Positions 6,111 to 11,796 of a stretch of 13,084 bases of DNA are shown in pieces. The notes beneath the pieces were generated by a model. It was not told where the DNA came from. It did no database searches and was given only the letters and a program-made list of their open reading frames with translations. How positions within the stretch are numbered: position 1 is the stretch's first letter; each line of letters begins with the position of its first letter. Origin of the DNA: Bacillota bacterium (GTDB taxonomy: Bacteria > Bacillota > Clostridia > Acetivibrionales > JAFADI01); the NCBI GenBank assembly GCA_023424965.1, contig JAFADI010000157.1, positions 1 through 13,084 on the forward strand. The letters run 5' to 3'. The translations under genes and the position numbers were made by a program.

Positions 6111-7775
6111 CTATGCCGTTTCGATGGCTGCGGCATCCTGGAGCCCCAGCTCTTCCACCGCCATTTCCCTGAGCTTGAATTTTTGAATCTTTCCGCTTGC
6201 CGTCATGGGGAAGCTTTCCACGAATTTCACATATTTCGGAGTTTTGTGCCTCGCCATGTGTCCCCGCACAAATGCCTTCAATTCCTCCTCCGTCAGTTCA
6301 GCGCCTTCACGGAGTACGACGCAGGCCATGACCTCCTCTCCGTATTGCTTGCTTGGAACCCCGATGACCTGTACATCCTTGACCAGGGGATGGGTGTAGA
6401 TAAACTCTTCGATTTCCTTGGGATAAATATTCTCTCCGCCCCGGATGATCATGTCTTTAATTCTTCCCGTAATCTTGAAATATCCGTTTTCATCCATGGT
6501 CGCCAGGTCTCCGGTATGCAGCCAGCCCTCCGGGTCAATGGCTTGGGCCGTGGCTTCGGGCATTTTGTAATACCCTTTCATGACATTGTAGCCCCTTGCT
6601 ACAAATTCACCCGCAGCACCGTGAGGAACCTCCAGGTTGGTTGCCGGGTCCACCACCTTGCATTCCACAAAGGGAAAGCTTCTTCCCACCGTAGATACCC
6701 TCAGCTCGAGGCTGTCGTCCACCTTTGTCATGGTACAGCCCGGTGAAGCCTCGGTTTGCCCGTACACGATGGTAATATCCTTCATTCCCATCACATCCAC
6801 CACCTGCTTCATCACTTTTACAGGGCATGGAGACCCGGCCATTATCCCGGTCCTGAGCTTTGGAAAGCTGAATTTGTCAAAATCCGGGTGTTCCAGCATT
6901 GCGATAAACATGGTGGGTACTCCGTGAACCGCCGTACACTCTTCTTTTTGCAGGGCCTCCATTACTTTAAGGGGCTGGTAGTACTCGATGGGAACCATGG
7001 TGGTCCCATGGGTCACACTCGCCATAACTCCAAGCACGCAGCCAAAGCAGTGGAAAAGCGGAACAGGAATGCACAGTTTGTCTTCATGGGTAAATTTCAT
7101 GCCGTCGCCTATGTTCATCCCGTTATTCACCAGGTTGTAGTGGGTAAGCATGACTCCCTTGGGAAAGCCTGTAGTGCCCGAGGTATACTGCATGTTGATG
7201 ACATCGTGGATATCCAGGCCTGCCTGTCTTTCCGCCAGTTCCTGGTCCGATACCTGTGAAGCAAGCTCGTAAAGCTCATTCCAGTTAAACATTCCCGGAT
7301 GCTTTTTATCCCCTACATAAATTACGTTTTTAAGGCGGGGGAGGCCTTTGCTTTTGAGTTCCCCCGGTTTGCTGTCCTTCAAATCCGGACACAGCTCATT
7401 TATAATGTCCACATAATTGCAGTCTTTAAAGCCTTCAATGAGTACAAGGGTGTTTGAATCCGACTGCCTTAACAGGTATTCGGCCTCAAATATTTTATAG
7501 TTGGTATTTACCGTAACCAGTACCGCGCCGATCTTTGCCGTTGCAAACATCGTCAGAAGCCACTCGGGATAATTTGTAGCCCAGATAGCCACATGGTCAC
7601 CCTTCTTGATCCCCATGGCCATGAAGCCCCTGGCAACCACGTCACATAAGGCCCTGAATTCGGAATAGGTCTTTCTGAAAGGCCTGTCGACATATACTAC
7701 GGCATCATGGTCGGGATATTCCCCTGCCACTTTGTCAAGTAAGTCTCCCATCGTAATCTTCATCAATTCTTTCAT
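6111..7775 (-). CDS. AMP-forming acyl-CoA synthetase (ACSF2/FadD-like)
   Basis: This 554-residue enzyme is predicted to activate a carboxylic acid with ATP and CoA, forming acyl-CoA, AMP and pyrophosphate in the cytoplasm. It has the full set of adenylate-forming motifs: YTSGTTGFPKG at 197-207 (phosphate loop), YGQTEAS at 338-344, WLHTGDLATMDENGYFKITGR at about 418-438 (A7/A8 hinge region) and the catalytic lysine K529 in TASGKIQK. Length is normal. Overall it resembles medium-chain or ACSF2-type ligases; the acid used cannot be read from sequence. The start is ATG 7775 with GGGG seven bases upstream. The ATG at 7808 was rejected because it lies in the T-tract of the upstream terminator. Expression should be controlled by the T-box leader at 7800-8097, which is unusual for this family. 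No good terminator was seen after the stop; a 5-bp CCGGA/TCCGG hairpin near 6084-6100 lacks a T-run. Confidence 0.93.
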   Translation of the reverse strand: MKELMKITMGDLLDKVAGEYPDHDAVVYVDRPFRKTYSEFRALCDVVARGFMAMGIKKGDHVAIWATNYPEWLLTMFATAKIGAVLVTVNTNYKIFEAEYLLRQSDSNTLVLIEGFKDCNYVDIINELCPDLKDSKPGELKSKGLPRLKNVIYVGDKKHPGMFNWNELYELASQVSDQELAERQAGLDIHDVINMQYTSGTTGFPKGVMLTHYNLVNNGMNIGDGMKFTHEDKLCIPVPLFHCFGCVLGVMASVTHGTTMVPIEYYQPLKVMEALQKEECTAVHGVPTMFIAMLEHPDFDKFSFPKLRTGIMAGSPCPVKVMKQVVDVMGMKDITIVYGQTEASPGCTMTKVDDSLELRVSTVGRSFPFVECKVVDPATNLEVPHGAAGEFVARGYNVMKGYYKMPEATAQAIDPEGWLHTGDLATMDENGYFKITGRIKDMIIRGGENIYPKEIEEFIYTHPLVKDVQVIGVPSKQYGEEVMACVVLREGAELTEEELKAFVRGHMARHKTPKYVKFVESFPMTASGKIQKFKLREMAVEELGLQDAAAIETA

Positions 7776-7799
7776 CCCCACACCCCACTTAAAAAATTT

Positions 7800-7843
7800 T
7801 AAAAACAAAAGCCCTCCATCTCAAAAATAGAGACGAAAGGCTT
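7800..7843 (-). terminator. T-box-controlled intrinsic terminator
   Basis: On the minus strand AAGCCTTTCGTCTC (7843-7830) pairs with GAGATGGAGGGCTT (7822-7809) over 14 positions, including four G-T pairs, with a 7-base loop. A TTGTTTTT-type tract follows at 7808-7801. It lies between the T-box sequence and the ligase start at 7775, the standard arrangement for tRNA-controlled attenuation. It would also stop read-through from degS-degU. Confidence 0.93.
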
Positions 7844-8097
7844 ATTTCGCGGTACCACTCCAATTGATACAAATCCACATGTATCCACTTATTGTACAAT
7901 AAAATGCTGCTTGTACGGCCCAATAACGGAAGGCGCCCGTCCCGTCCTACTGCAAATTCGGGGGGAAGCTCCGGGGTGAGTATCTGAAAATTCCACCGCT
8001 GCCTTCCACCTCCCGGCAGCTCTCTATAGGTGTACTTTCCCATTGATCCCCTTCACTGCTTTTAACCATGTTTGCATTTCTATACAAAGTGCAATGT
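7800..8097 (-). ncRNA. T-box riboswitch leader of the acyl-CoA synthetase gene
   Basis: Read leftward, the leader shows Stem I with AGTA (8036-8033), AGAGAG (8025-8020), a CTGCC/GGCAG distal helix and the apical GGTGG (8010-8006). A stem III region (GCAGTAGGACGGGACGG, later CCGTTA) follows. Next is the T-box AGTGGTACCGCG (7859-7848) and a terminator hairpin (7843-7809). The TGGT bulge would pair with a tRNA end having discriminator A. When the cognate tRNA is uncharged it stabilises the antiterminator and the ligase is transcribed. The specifier codon is uncertain: CTC (7980-7978, leucine) fits the usual distance to the GGAGC element at 7972-7968, while TTC (7988-7986, phenylalanine) is the alternative. 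An 84-residue ORF across this region is a shadow of the RNA. Confidence 0.95.
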
Positions 8098-8103
8098 AAC
8101 AAT

Positions 8104-8133
8104 ATATTACTATGCAATACCGCAGGGTGTCAA
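8104..8133 (-). promoter_or_regulatory. Promoter of the T-box leader
   Basis: On the minus strand a perfect TTGACA (8133-8128) and TAATAT (8109-8104) are 18 bases apart. The promoter begins only eight bases after the degU stop codon. Transcription should start near 8097 and run straight into Stem I of the T-box. Confidence 0.75.
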
Positions 8134-8140
8134 TATGTAT

Positions 8141-8791
8141 TTATGATTTAAGATTATGTTTGAAGGCGTATATGGCTGCCTGGGTCCTGTCGGAAACATT
8201 CAACTTCTTAAATATATTGGACACATGATTCTTGACAGTCTTCTCGCTTATATAAAGCTGCTTCGCTATTTCCTTGTTGATCATGCCCTCGGCGATAAGC
8301 TCCAAAACCTCAATTTCTCTCGCAGTAAGGCTGTTTTCATCGTTTCTGTCCCTTTCATGGAGAGTAACCCTGTTGAATTCCTTAACCAGTTCTTTTGTCA
8401 TGTTGGGCTGGATGTAGGATTGCCCCTTGTGGACATTCCGGATGGCCTCAATGAGTACGATGGGCTCTGCATCCTTGAGTACATAGCCCTCCGACCCCAT
8501 CTGCAGGGTTTTGAAAAGATATTCCCTGTCCTGATGGATGGTCAGCACAATTACCTTGAAAGGATGCCTGTCCTGCTTCAACTCCTTGATTGCCTGCAGG
8601 CCGTTGACACCGGGCATATTAATATCCATCAGAATCACATCGGGATAATGCTCCCTGGCAAGAGCCACAGCCTCCTCACCATTGGATGCCTGCGCCACCA
8701 CGGCAATGTCCTCTTCAAGCTCCAATATCTGCTTCAAGCCCTGCCTGACCATGGAATGGTCATCGGCGATCAAAACCCTTATTTTATCCAT
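8141..8791 (-). CDS. degU: DegU-like response regulator (NarL/LuxR family)
   Basis: This 216-residue protein has a receiver domain (1-120) and a LuxR-type helix-turn-helix (about 154-212). The acidic pocket is D10 and D11, the phosphate acceptor is D56 in VILMDINMP, and the switch residues are T84 and K106. The DNA-recognition region SEKTVKNHVSNIFKKLNVSDRTQA is nearly that of Bacillus DegU, and D56 is also the DegU acceptor position. It should bind DNA as a dimer when phosphorylated by the adjacent kinase. The ATG at 8791 has a strong GAGGAGG site (8804-8798) inside the end of the kinase gene. The two genes overlap by eight bases, indicating translational coupling. Target genes are not evident here. 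NarL-family relatives such as LiaR or YxjL types are the alternative assignment. Confidence 0.92.
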   Translation of the reverse strand: MDKIRVLIADDHSMVRQGLKQILELEEDIAVVAQASNGEEAVALAREHYPDVILMDINMPGVNGLQAIKELKQDRHPFKVIVLTIHQDREYLFKTLQMGSEGYVLKDAEPIVLIEAIRNVHKGQSYIQPNMTKELVKEFNRVTLHERDRNDENSLTAREIEVLELIAEGMINKEIAKQLYISEKTVKNHVSNIFKKLNVSDRTQAAIYAFKHNLKS

Positions 8792-9959
8792 TTGGGTCCT
8801 CCTCTTCCTGTACTAAAGGTATGGTAATGTTAATCCTGGTTCCTTTCCCAGGTTCCGAGCTTATTTCAAAATCCCCGCTGAGAAGCTCAACTCTTTCCCT
8901 CATGCTGAAGAGTCCAAAACCGCTGTCAATATCCTCACTCCTGCTTTTCAGATCTTCCATCCGGAATCCCTTCCCGTCGTCGAATATATACAGCTTCAGG
9001 TTCCGGTCCAGAAACTCCAGATTCACCGCCACGTTCTGAGCCTGTGAATGCTTGTTTACATTGCTTATCGCTTCCTGTATGATCCGGAATACCGTCAGTG
9101 ATATGACAGGCCTTATATCGTCATAAACGCCTCGCGTCCTGAAGGACACGGAAATGGAACTCTCATCCTGAAAGGTCATCAAAAAACGCTGCAAAGTAGG
9201 TACCAGGCCCAGATCATCCAGGGACATGGGCCTTAAATTATAGATTATCTTTCTCACATCCTGGAGGCTTTCCCTTACGATTCTTTTCAACTGCTTAAGT
9301 TCTTCCTTGGCCTTCTCCATATCCACATCGATAAGCCTCTCACAGATTTCCGCCTTCAGCACCACATTGGACATGGATTGGGCGGGTCCGTCGTGTATGT
9401 CCCTGGCGACACGCTGGCGCTCTTCCTCCTGGGCCTGTATTATCCTCAGCCCCAGAAGCTGCCTCTGCTGCATATCCTCCAGATGTATGCTCACTTCTTT
9501 TAAATCCCCTGTTAAAAAGCTCAGGGCAACGCCCACATGGGTAATGAGCTTGTCGGCCTTTTCAACGGTCCTGTAGGCTTCCTTTATGCGGATTTCAAGG
9601 TCATTCCTCCTCTTTATGTAAAACTGCTCCTGCTCACGCTTGACGGCCAGCTCCAGGCGCAAGTTGTCCGCCCTTTCATATACGGCCTTCAGTTCCTGCT
9701 GGGAATACCGCTCGTAATTTTTGTTTACAAGCATCAGCTTCCGCTTGCTCTCTTTCAACTCCGCCTCGAGAACTTCAACGGTCTCCATCAGCTCCTTGGT
9801 CTGCTTCTTAAGCAGTTGAAGCTCTTCGTCCAGCCTCTTGCACTCCTTTTTAGCGCTCTCGGCGATGTCGTAAATCTCATTCTTGCTGCTGTCGATAACT
9901 TCGATCGTTTTTTTTATTATTTTATCTAGCTTGGAAAAATCCAATTTTAAGTTGGCCAC
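8784..9959 (-). CDS. degS: DegS-like cytoplasmic sensor histidine kinase
   Basis: This 391-residue protein lacks membrane segments and starts with a long coiled coil (about 10-175, rich in Lys, Glu and Leu) of the DegS sensor type. It continues with a HisKA_3 dimerisation domain carrying the phosphorylated histidine in ARDIHDGPAQS, then an HATPase domain with N-box FRIIQEAISNVNKHS (about 291-305), DDGKGF (327-332) and GFGLFSMRER (347-356). The GTG at 9959 was chosen because GAGG (9970-9967) lies seven bases upstream. The in-frame TTG at 9965 is only one base from that site. With this start the histidine is residue 189, the same number as in Bacillus DegS. It is a soluble kinase-phosphatase for the DegU-like partner encoded immediately downstream. 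The input signal is not evident. Confidence 0.92.
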   Translation of the reverse strand: MANLKLDFSKLDKIIKKTIEVIDSSKNEIYDIAESAKKECKRLDEELQLLKKQTKELMETVEVLEAELKESKRKLMLVNKNYERYSQQELKAVYERADNLRLELAVKREQEQFYIKRRNDLEIRIKEAYRTVEKADKLITHVGVALSFLTGDLKEVSIHLEDMQQRQLLGLRIIQAQEEERQRVARDIHDGPAQSMSNVVLKAEICERLIDVDMEKAKEELKQLKRIVRESLQDVRKIIYNLRPMSLDDLGLVPTLQRFLMTFQDESSISVSFRTRGVYDDIRPVISLTVFRIIQEAISNVNKHSQAQNVAVNLEFLDRNLKLYIFDDGKGFRMEDLKSRSEDIDSGFGLFSMRERVELLSGDFEISSEPGKGTRINITIPLVQEEEDPNG

Positions 9960-10057
9960 TTTCAAACCTCATTTTTCTGGTAATGAATTGTGTACTGTCA
10001 TCGTTCTATGCGATAGTTATGTATTCTATATATATTTCGATAATCCTTTCAAAAAAA

Positions 10058-10085
10058 ATTATATCATATTTTTTATTTTTTCAAA
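10058..10085 (-). promoter_or_regulatory. Candidate promoter of degS-degU
   Basis: On the minus strand TATAAT (10063-10058) is preceded by TTTGAA/TTGAAA (10085-10079) at a 15-16-base spacing, slightly short. The leader to the GTG at 9959 would be about 90 bases. The tract is very AT-rich, so chance matches are possible. Confidence 0.45.
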
Positions 10086-10111
10086 TGCTCCATAATAACT
10101 TAAATTTATTG

Positions 10112-10140
10112 TTGACAAAACCTATTGATGCTCTTATAAT
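10112..10140 (+). promoter_or_regulatory. Consensus promoter of the tRNA-Lys gene
   Basis: TTGACA (10112-10117) and TATAAT (10135-10140) are both perfect and 17 bases apart, as expected for a strongly expressed stable RNA gene. The tRNA starts 23 bases after the -10 box, leaving a short 5' leader for RNase P to remove. Confidence 0.93.
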
Positions 10141-10163
10141 ATAAAAGTGTCCGAAAGAGATAC

Positions 10164-10239
10164 GCGCCATTAGCTCAGTTGGTAGAGCACCTGACTCTTA
10201 ATCAGGGTGTCCTGGGTTCGAGTCCCCGATGGCGCACCA
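10164..10239 (+). tRNA. tRNA-Lys (anticodon CUU)
   Basis: A 76-base tRNA with all arms is visible. The acceptor GCGCCAT pairs with ATGGCGC, and the D-loop carries AGTTGGTAGA. The anticodon stem CCTGA/TCAGG encloses loop CTCTTAA, giving anticodon CTT (lysine AAG codons). The T-arm has GGTTCGAGTCC. The discriminator is A and the CCA end is encoded at 10237-10239. It is a single-gene unit with its own promoter and terminator. Confidence 0.97.
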
Positions 10240-10240
10240 C

Positions 10241-10270
10241 AAGGTTTTCACAGATGTGAAAACCTTTTTT
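10241..10270 (+). terminator. Intrinsic terminator of the tRNA gene
   Basis: AAGGTTTTCAC (10241-10251) pairs perfectly with GTGAAAACCTT (10256-10266) around a 4-base loop, followed by further T residues. It begins two bases after the CCA end. Confidence 0.93.
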
Positions 10271-10399
10271 GTTTAGTCCTTTGCGGAGCAAATCCGGTGT
10301 TTTATTTTACGCACAAAAACGTTATACTTTGTTGAACAAACTGCATTTTAGTCGCCAGAATCAATCCTTTTAAGCCTTTTTTCACATTTTTTGCCCGCA

Positions 10400-10428
10400 T
10401 TGACAAACCTCACCCTATATTATAAAAT
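10400..10428 (+). promoter_or_regulatory. Promoter of the 74-residue hypothetical gene
   Basis: A perfect TTGACA (10400-10405) and TAAAAT (10423-10428) are 17 bases apart; TATAAA at 10421-10426 is an alternative -10. The gene start at 10470 is about 40 bases downstream. The stretch from the tRNA terminator to this promoter (10271-10399) shows nothing recognisable. Confidence 0.65.
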
Positions 10429-10469
10429 TTGGTCTGCCTACAAATTCCAGTACTCCACCGAGGTGAAAT

Positions 10470-10694
10470 ATGTCTTCTGAAAGTCTACCCCTGATTATTT
10501 CCACCGTTGCCGATTTTCTTGAATTGATAATAAAAAAATATAAATTGAACAGGATTACAAAAGAACAATTCCTGCAGCTGGCGGATTCAAAAATAAGGTT
10601 TTTGACGGCATTTTCAAATAGTATAGGGCCTGAATATGATGAAACCGTTCAGCAGCTGCTAATCGAATACGACTGCATTAAACGTTTTCATTAA
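10470..10694 (+). CDS. Hypothetical 74-residue protein
   Basis: I do not recognise this protein. The ATG at 10470 has a GAGGTG site four bases upstream and a good promoter behind it, so translation is credible. It looks like two or three amphipathic helices (LPLIISTVADFLELIIKKY, RITKEQFLQLADSKIRFLTAF, DETVQQLLIEYDCIKRF), soluble and without a signal peptide. Its last 17 bases overlap the 3' end of the opposite-strand Spo0E-like gene. Small helical proteins next to sporulation genes are sometimes checkpoint or kinase-inhibitor proteins, but nothing here proves that. Confidence 0.7.
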   Translation: MSSESLPLIISTVADFLELIIKKYKLNRITKEQFLQLADSKIRFLTAFSNSIGPEYDETVQQLLIEYDCIKRFH

Positions 10695-10851
10695 CACTCG
10701 CGTAATAAAGCTGGTTAAGCAAAAAGTCAAGCCTGATACTCAAAGCCAGGATGTCTTCATAATCGCTATTTTCATCCTCCATCATTTTTCCCAGCATGTC
10801 TTTTATTTTGTTAATTTCAGATGAAAATTTTTCCCTGTTCACTTTTTTCAT
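10678..10851 (-). CDS. Spo0E-like aspartyl-phosphate phosphatase
   Basis: This 57-residue two-helix protein carries the Spo0E-family signature. The N-terminal helix INKIKDMLGKMM is followed by DYEDILALSIRLDFLLNQLYY, in which S38-x-x-L41-D42 matches the SQELD motif. Family members dephosphorylate response regulators of the sporulation phosphorelay, mainly Spo0A-P, and so delay sporulation; the target here is inferred. The ATG at 10851 follows an AGGAAG site (10867-10862). An in-frame TTG at 10911 lies inside the promoter and was rejected. The length is typical of the family. The protein should be cytoplasmic. It is convergent with and overlaps the 74-residue gene by 17 bases. Confidence 0.8.
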   Translation of the reverse strand: MKKVNREKFSSEINKIKDMLGKMMEDENSDYEDILALSIRLDFLLNQLYYASVNENV

Positions 10852-10893
10852 AATTCGACGACTTCCTATAAAAATTGCGATAAGTCTTGCCAC

Positions 10894-10922
10894 ATAATAT
10901 ATCAACTTCAAAATATTGTCAA
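10894..10922 (-). promoter_or_regulatory. Promoter of the Spo0E-like gene
   Basis: On the minus strand TTGACA (10922-10917), a 17-base spacer and TATTAT (10899-10894) fit the sigma-A consensus closely. The transcript would start near 10887, about 35 bases before the ATG at 10851. This rules out the TTG start at 10911. Confidence 0.8.
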
Positions 10923-10963
10923 GTTTAAGTATACAAAAATATTTTTATAGATAAATCTTCCAT

Positions 10964-10992
10964 CGAAAGAGAGCTTTCGTCGGGTTTATAAT
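10964..10992 (+). promoter_or_regulatory. Promoter-like site with palindrome upstream of the secreted-protein gene
   Basis: TATAAT at 10987-10992 is a perfect -10 box, but no TTGACA-like -35 is at the right distance. Instead, CGAAAG (10964-10969) and CTTTCG (10974-10979) form a perfect inverted repeat with a 4-base AGAG centre over the -35 position. This could be an operator or an activator site, and an alternative sigma factor is possible. Confidence 0.45.
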
Positions 10993-11020
10993 ATACGTGC
11001 TTATTGAAGGAGTTGATATA

Positions 11021-11254
11021 ATGCGTACAATAAAAATATCCATACTGCTGGTGGCCCTGGCAGCACTAATATACCTGGGCAGCCCTTCACCTGTGAAAGC
11101 TGCAGGTTTTTATGAAATGCCTCCCGCCGTTGTATTCGTCCAGGACGGCACTGGCTCCATGCTGTTAAAACACAATTTCGTCTTTGACGACGGGATGTTG
11201 AATAATAGTTATTCTGCGGATGTGGATGAGGGCTTCTCCGTACCGGTCCAGTAG
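11021..11254 (+). CDS. Small secreted protein (77 residues) of unknown function
   Basis: The ATG at 11021 has a strong GAAGGAG site eight bases upstream. The first 29 residues form a textbook Sec signal peptide: MRTIK, a hydrophobic core ISILLVALAALIYL, then SPSPVKA-A with cleavage after VKA or the next Ala. The mature part is about 48 residues, acidic, without cysteines, with aromatic and hydrophobic patches (PPAVVFVQDGTGSM, HNFVFDDG). I do not recognise a family. It is a single gene with its own promoter and a strong terminator. An envelope or secreted signalling role is possible but unsupported. Confidence 0.75.
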   Translation: MRTIKISILLVALAALIYLGSPSPVKAAGFYEMPPAVVFVQDGTGSMLLKHNFVFDDGMLNNSYSADVDEGFSVPVQ

Positions 11255-11270
11255 ACGGCCGGAATACGGC

Positions 11271-11304
11271 AAAAGCGGTTAGGCACCAGGCCTGACCGCT
11301 TTTT
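11271..11304. terminator. Strong intrinsic terminator, probably bidirectional
   Basis: AAAAGCGGTTAGGC (11271-11284) pairs with GCCTGACCGCTTTT (11290-11303), including one G-T pair, with a 5-base loop and a T-run on the plus strand. It ends the secreted-protein gene. It also sits just beyond the stop of the leftward lipoprotein gene at 11312, where the minus-strand T-run is four bases, so it may serve both. Confidence 0.9.
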
Positions 11305-11311
11305 ATTGTTT

Positions 11312-11716
11312 TCATTCTATTACCGTATAGCTTGTTTTAAAAACCTTACCGCCGCCGGATATCTGTATGGGATATGTCCCCGGAGTCGTCTTGGGGGCCA
11401 CATACCAGGTCCAGGTCAGGTAACCGTCGGGTCCTGCCGCATTAAGCTCCGTCGCGGTGAGCTCCCGCCCATCCACCTTGTAGGTGGCGGTTATCCTGTA
11501 AGTTACCCCGGGCTGTCCCAGCATGACGATCAAACCGTATTCGCCCGGCCTTACGCTGCTTTTCTCCGTAAGTATCTGAATACCATTTGCACTGCTGGGC
11601 TGCTCCACACCCAGCCTCCCATACTCCAGTCCCCGTGCTTCATTTTCGCTTCCAACTGCCGAACACCCTGACAGGAGCAACGCCACAGCCGCTATATATA
11701 TTATTTTATATTTCAC
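11312..11716 (-). CDS. Lipoprotein with a beta-sandwich-like domain
   Basis: This 134-residue protein starts at GTG 11716, with GGGG eight bases upstream. The in-frame extension to 11773 has no site and would put a charged stretch before the signal. The N-terminus MKYKIIYIAAVALLLSGCSA is a lipoprotein signal with lipobox LLSGC, so the mature Cys would be lipidated and the protein held on the outer face of the membrane. The remainder (ILTEKSSVRPGEYGLIVM... through SYTVIE) alternates strands and turns, with a WTWYVAPKTTPGTYPIQISG end typical of an Ig-like sandwich. No catalytic motif is visible. It follows the CapA-family gene in the same direction with an 80-base gap, so co-transcription is possible. 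Function unknown. Confidence 0.8.
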   Translation of the reverse strand: MKYKIIYIAAVALLLSGCSAVGSENEARGLEYGRLGVEQPSSANGIQILTEKSSVRPGEYGLIVMLGQPGVTYRITATYKVDGRELTATELNAAGPDGYLTWTWYVAPKTTPGTYPIQISGGGKVFKTSYTVIE

Positions 11717-11796
11717 TTTATCAACCCCATTTGCTTTTGGAATTATTATCTCCAAAATCATATTTTCTATCATAAATGGGTTTGAAGAATAAAATA

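Noticed and set aside
7789..8043. An 84-residue leftward ORF between degU and the ligase
   Set aside because: It is the translation of the T-box leader, including the T-box sequence and terminator, and lacks a matching protein-like composition.
10852..10911. N-terminal extension of the Spo0E-like protein from TTG 10911
   Set aside because: The TTG lies between the -35 and -10 boxes of the gene's own promoter and has no ribosome-binding site.
11735..11757. Terminator between the CapA-family and lipoprotein genes
   Set aside because: TTTTGGA and TCCAAAA form a 7-bp inverted repeat, but it is AT-rich and no T-tract follows, so it is not a convincing terminator.
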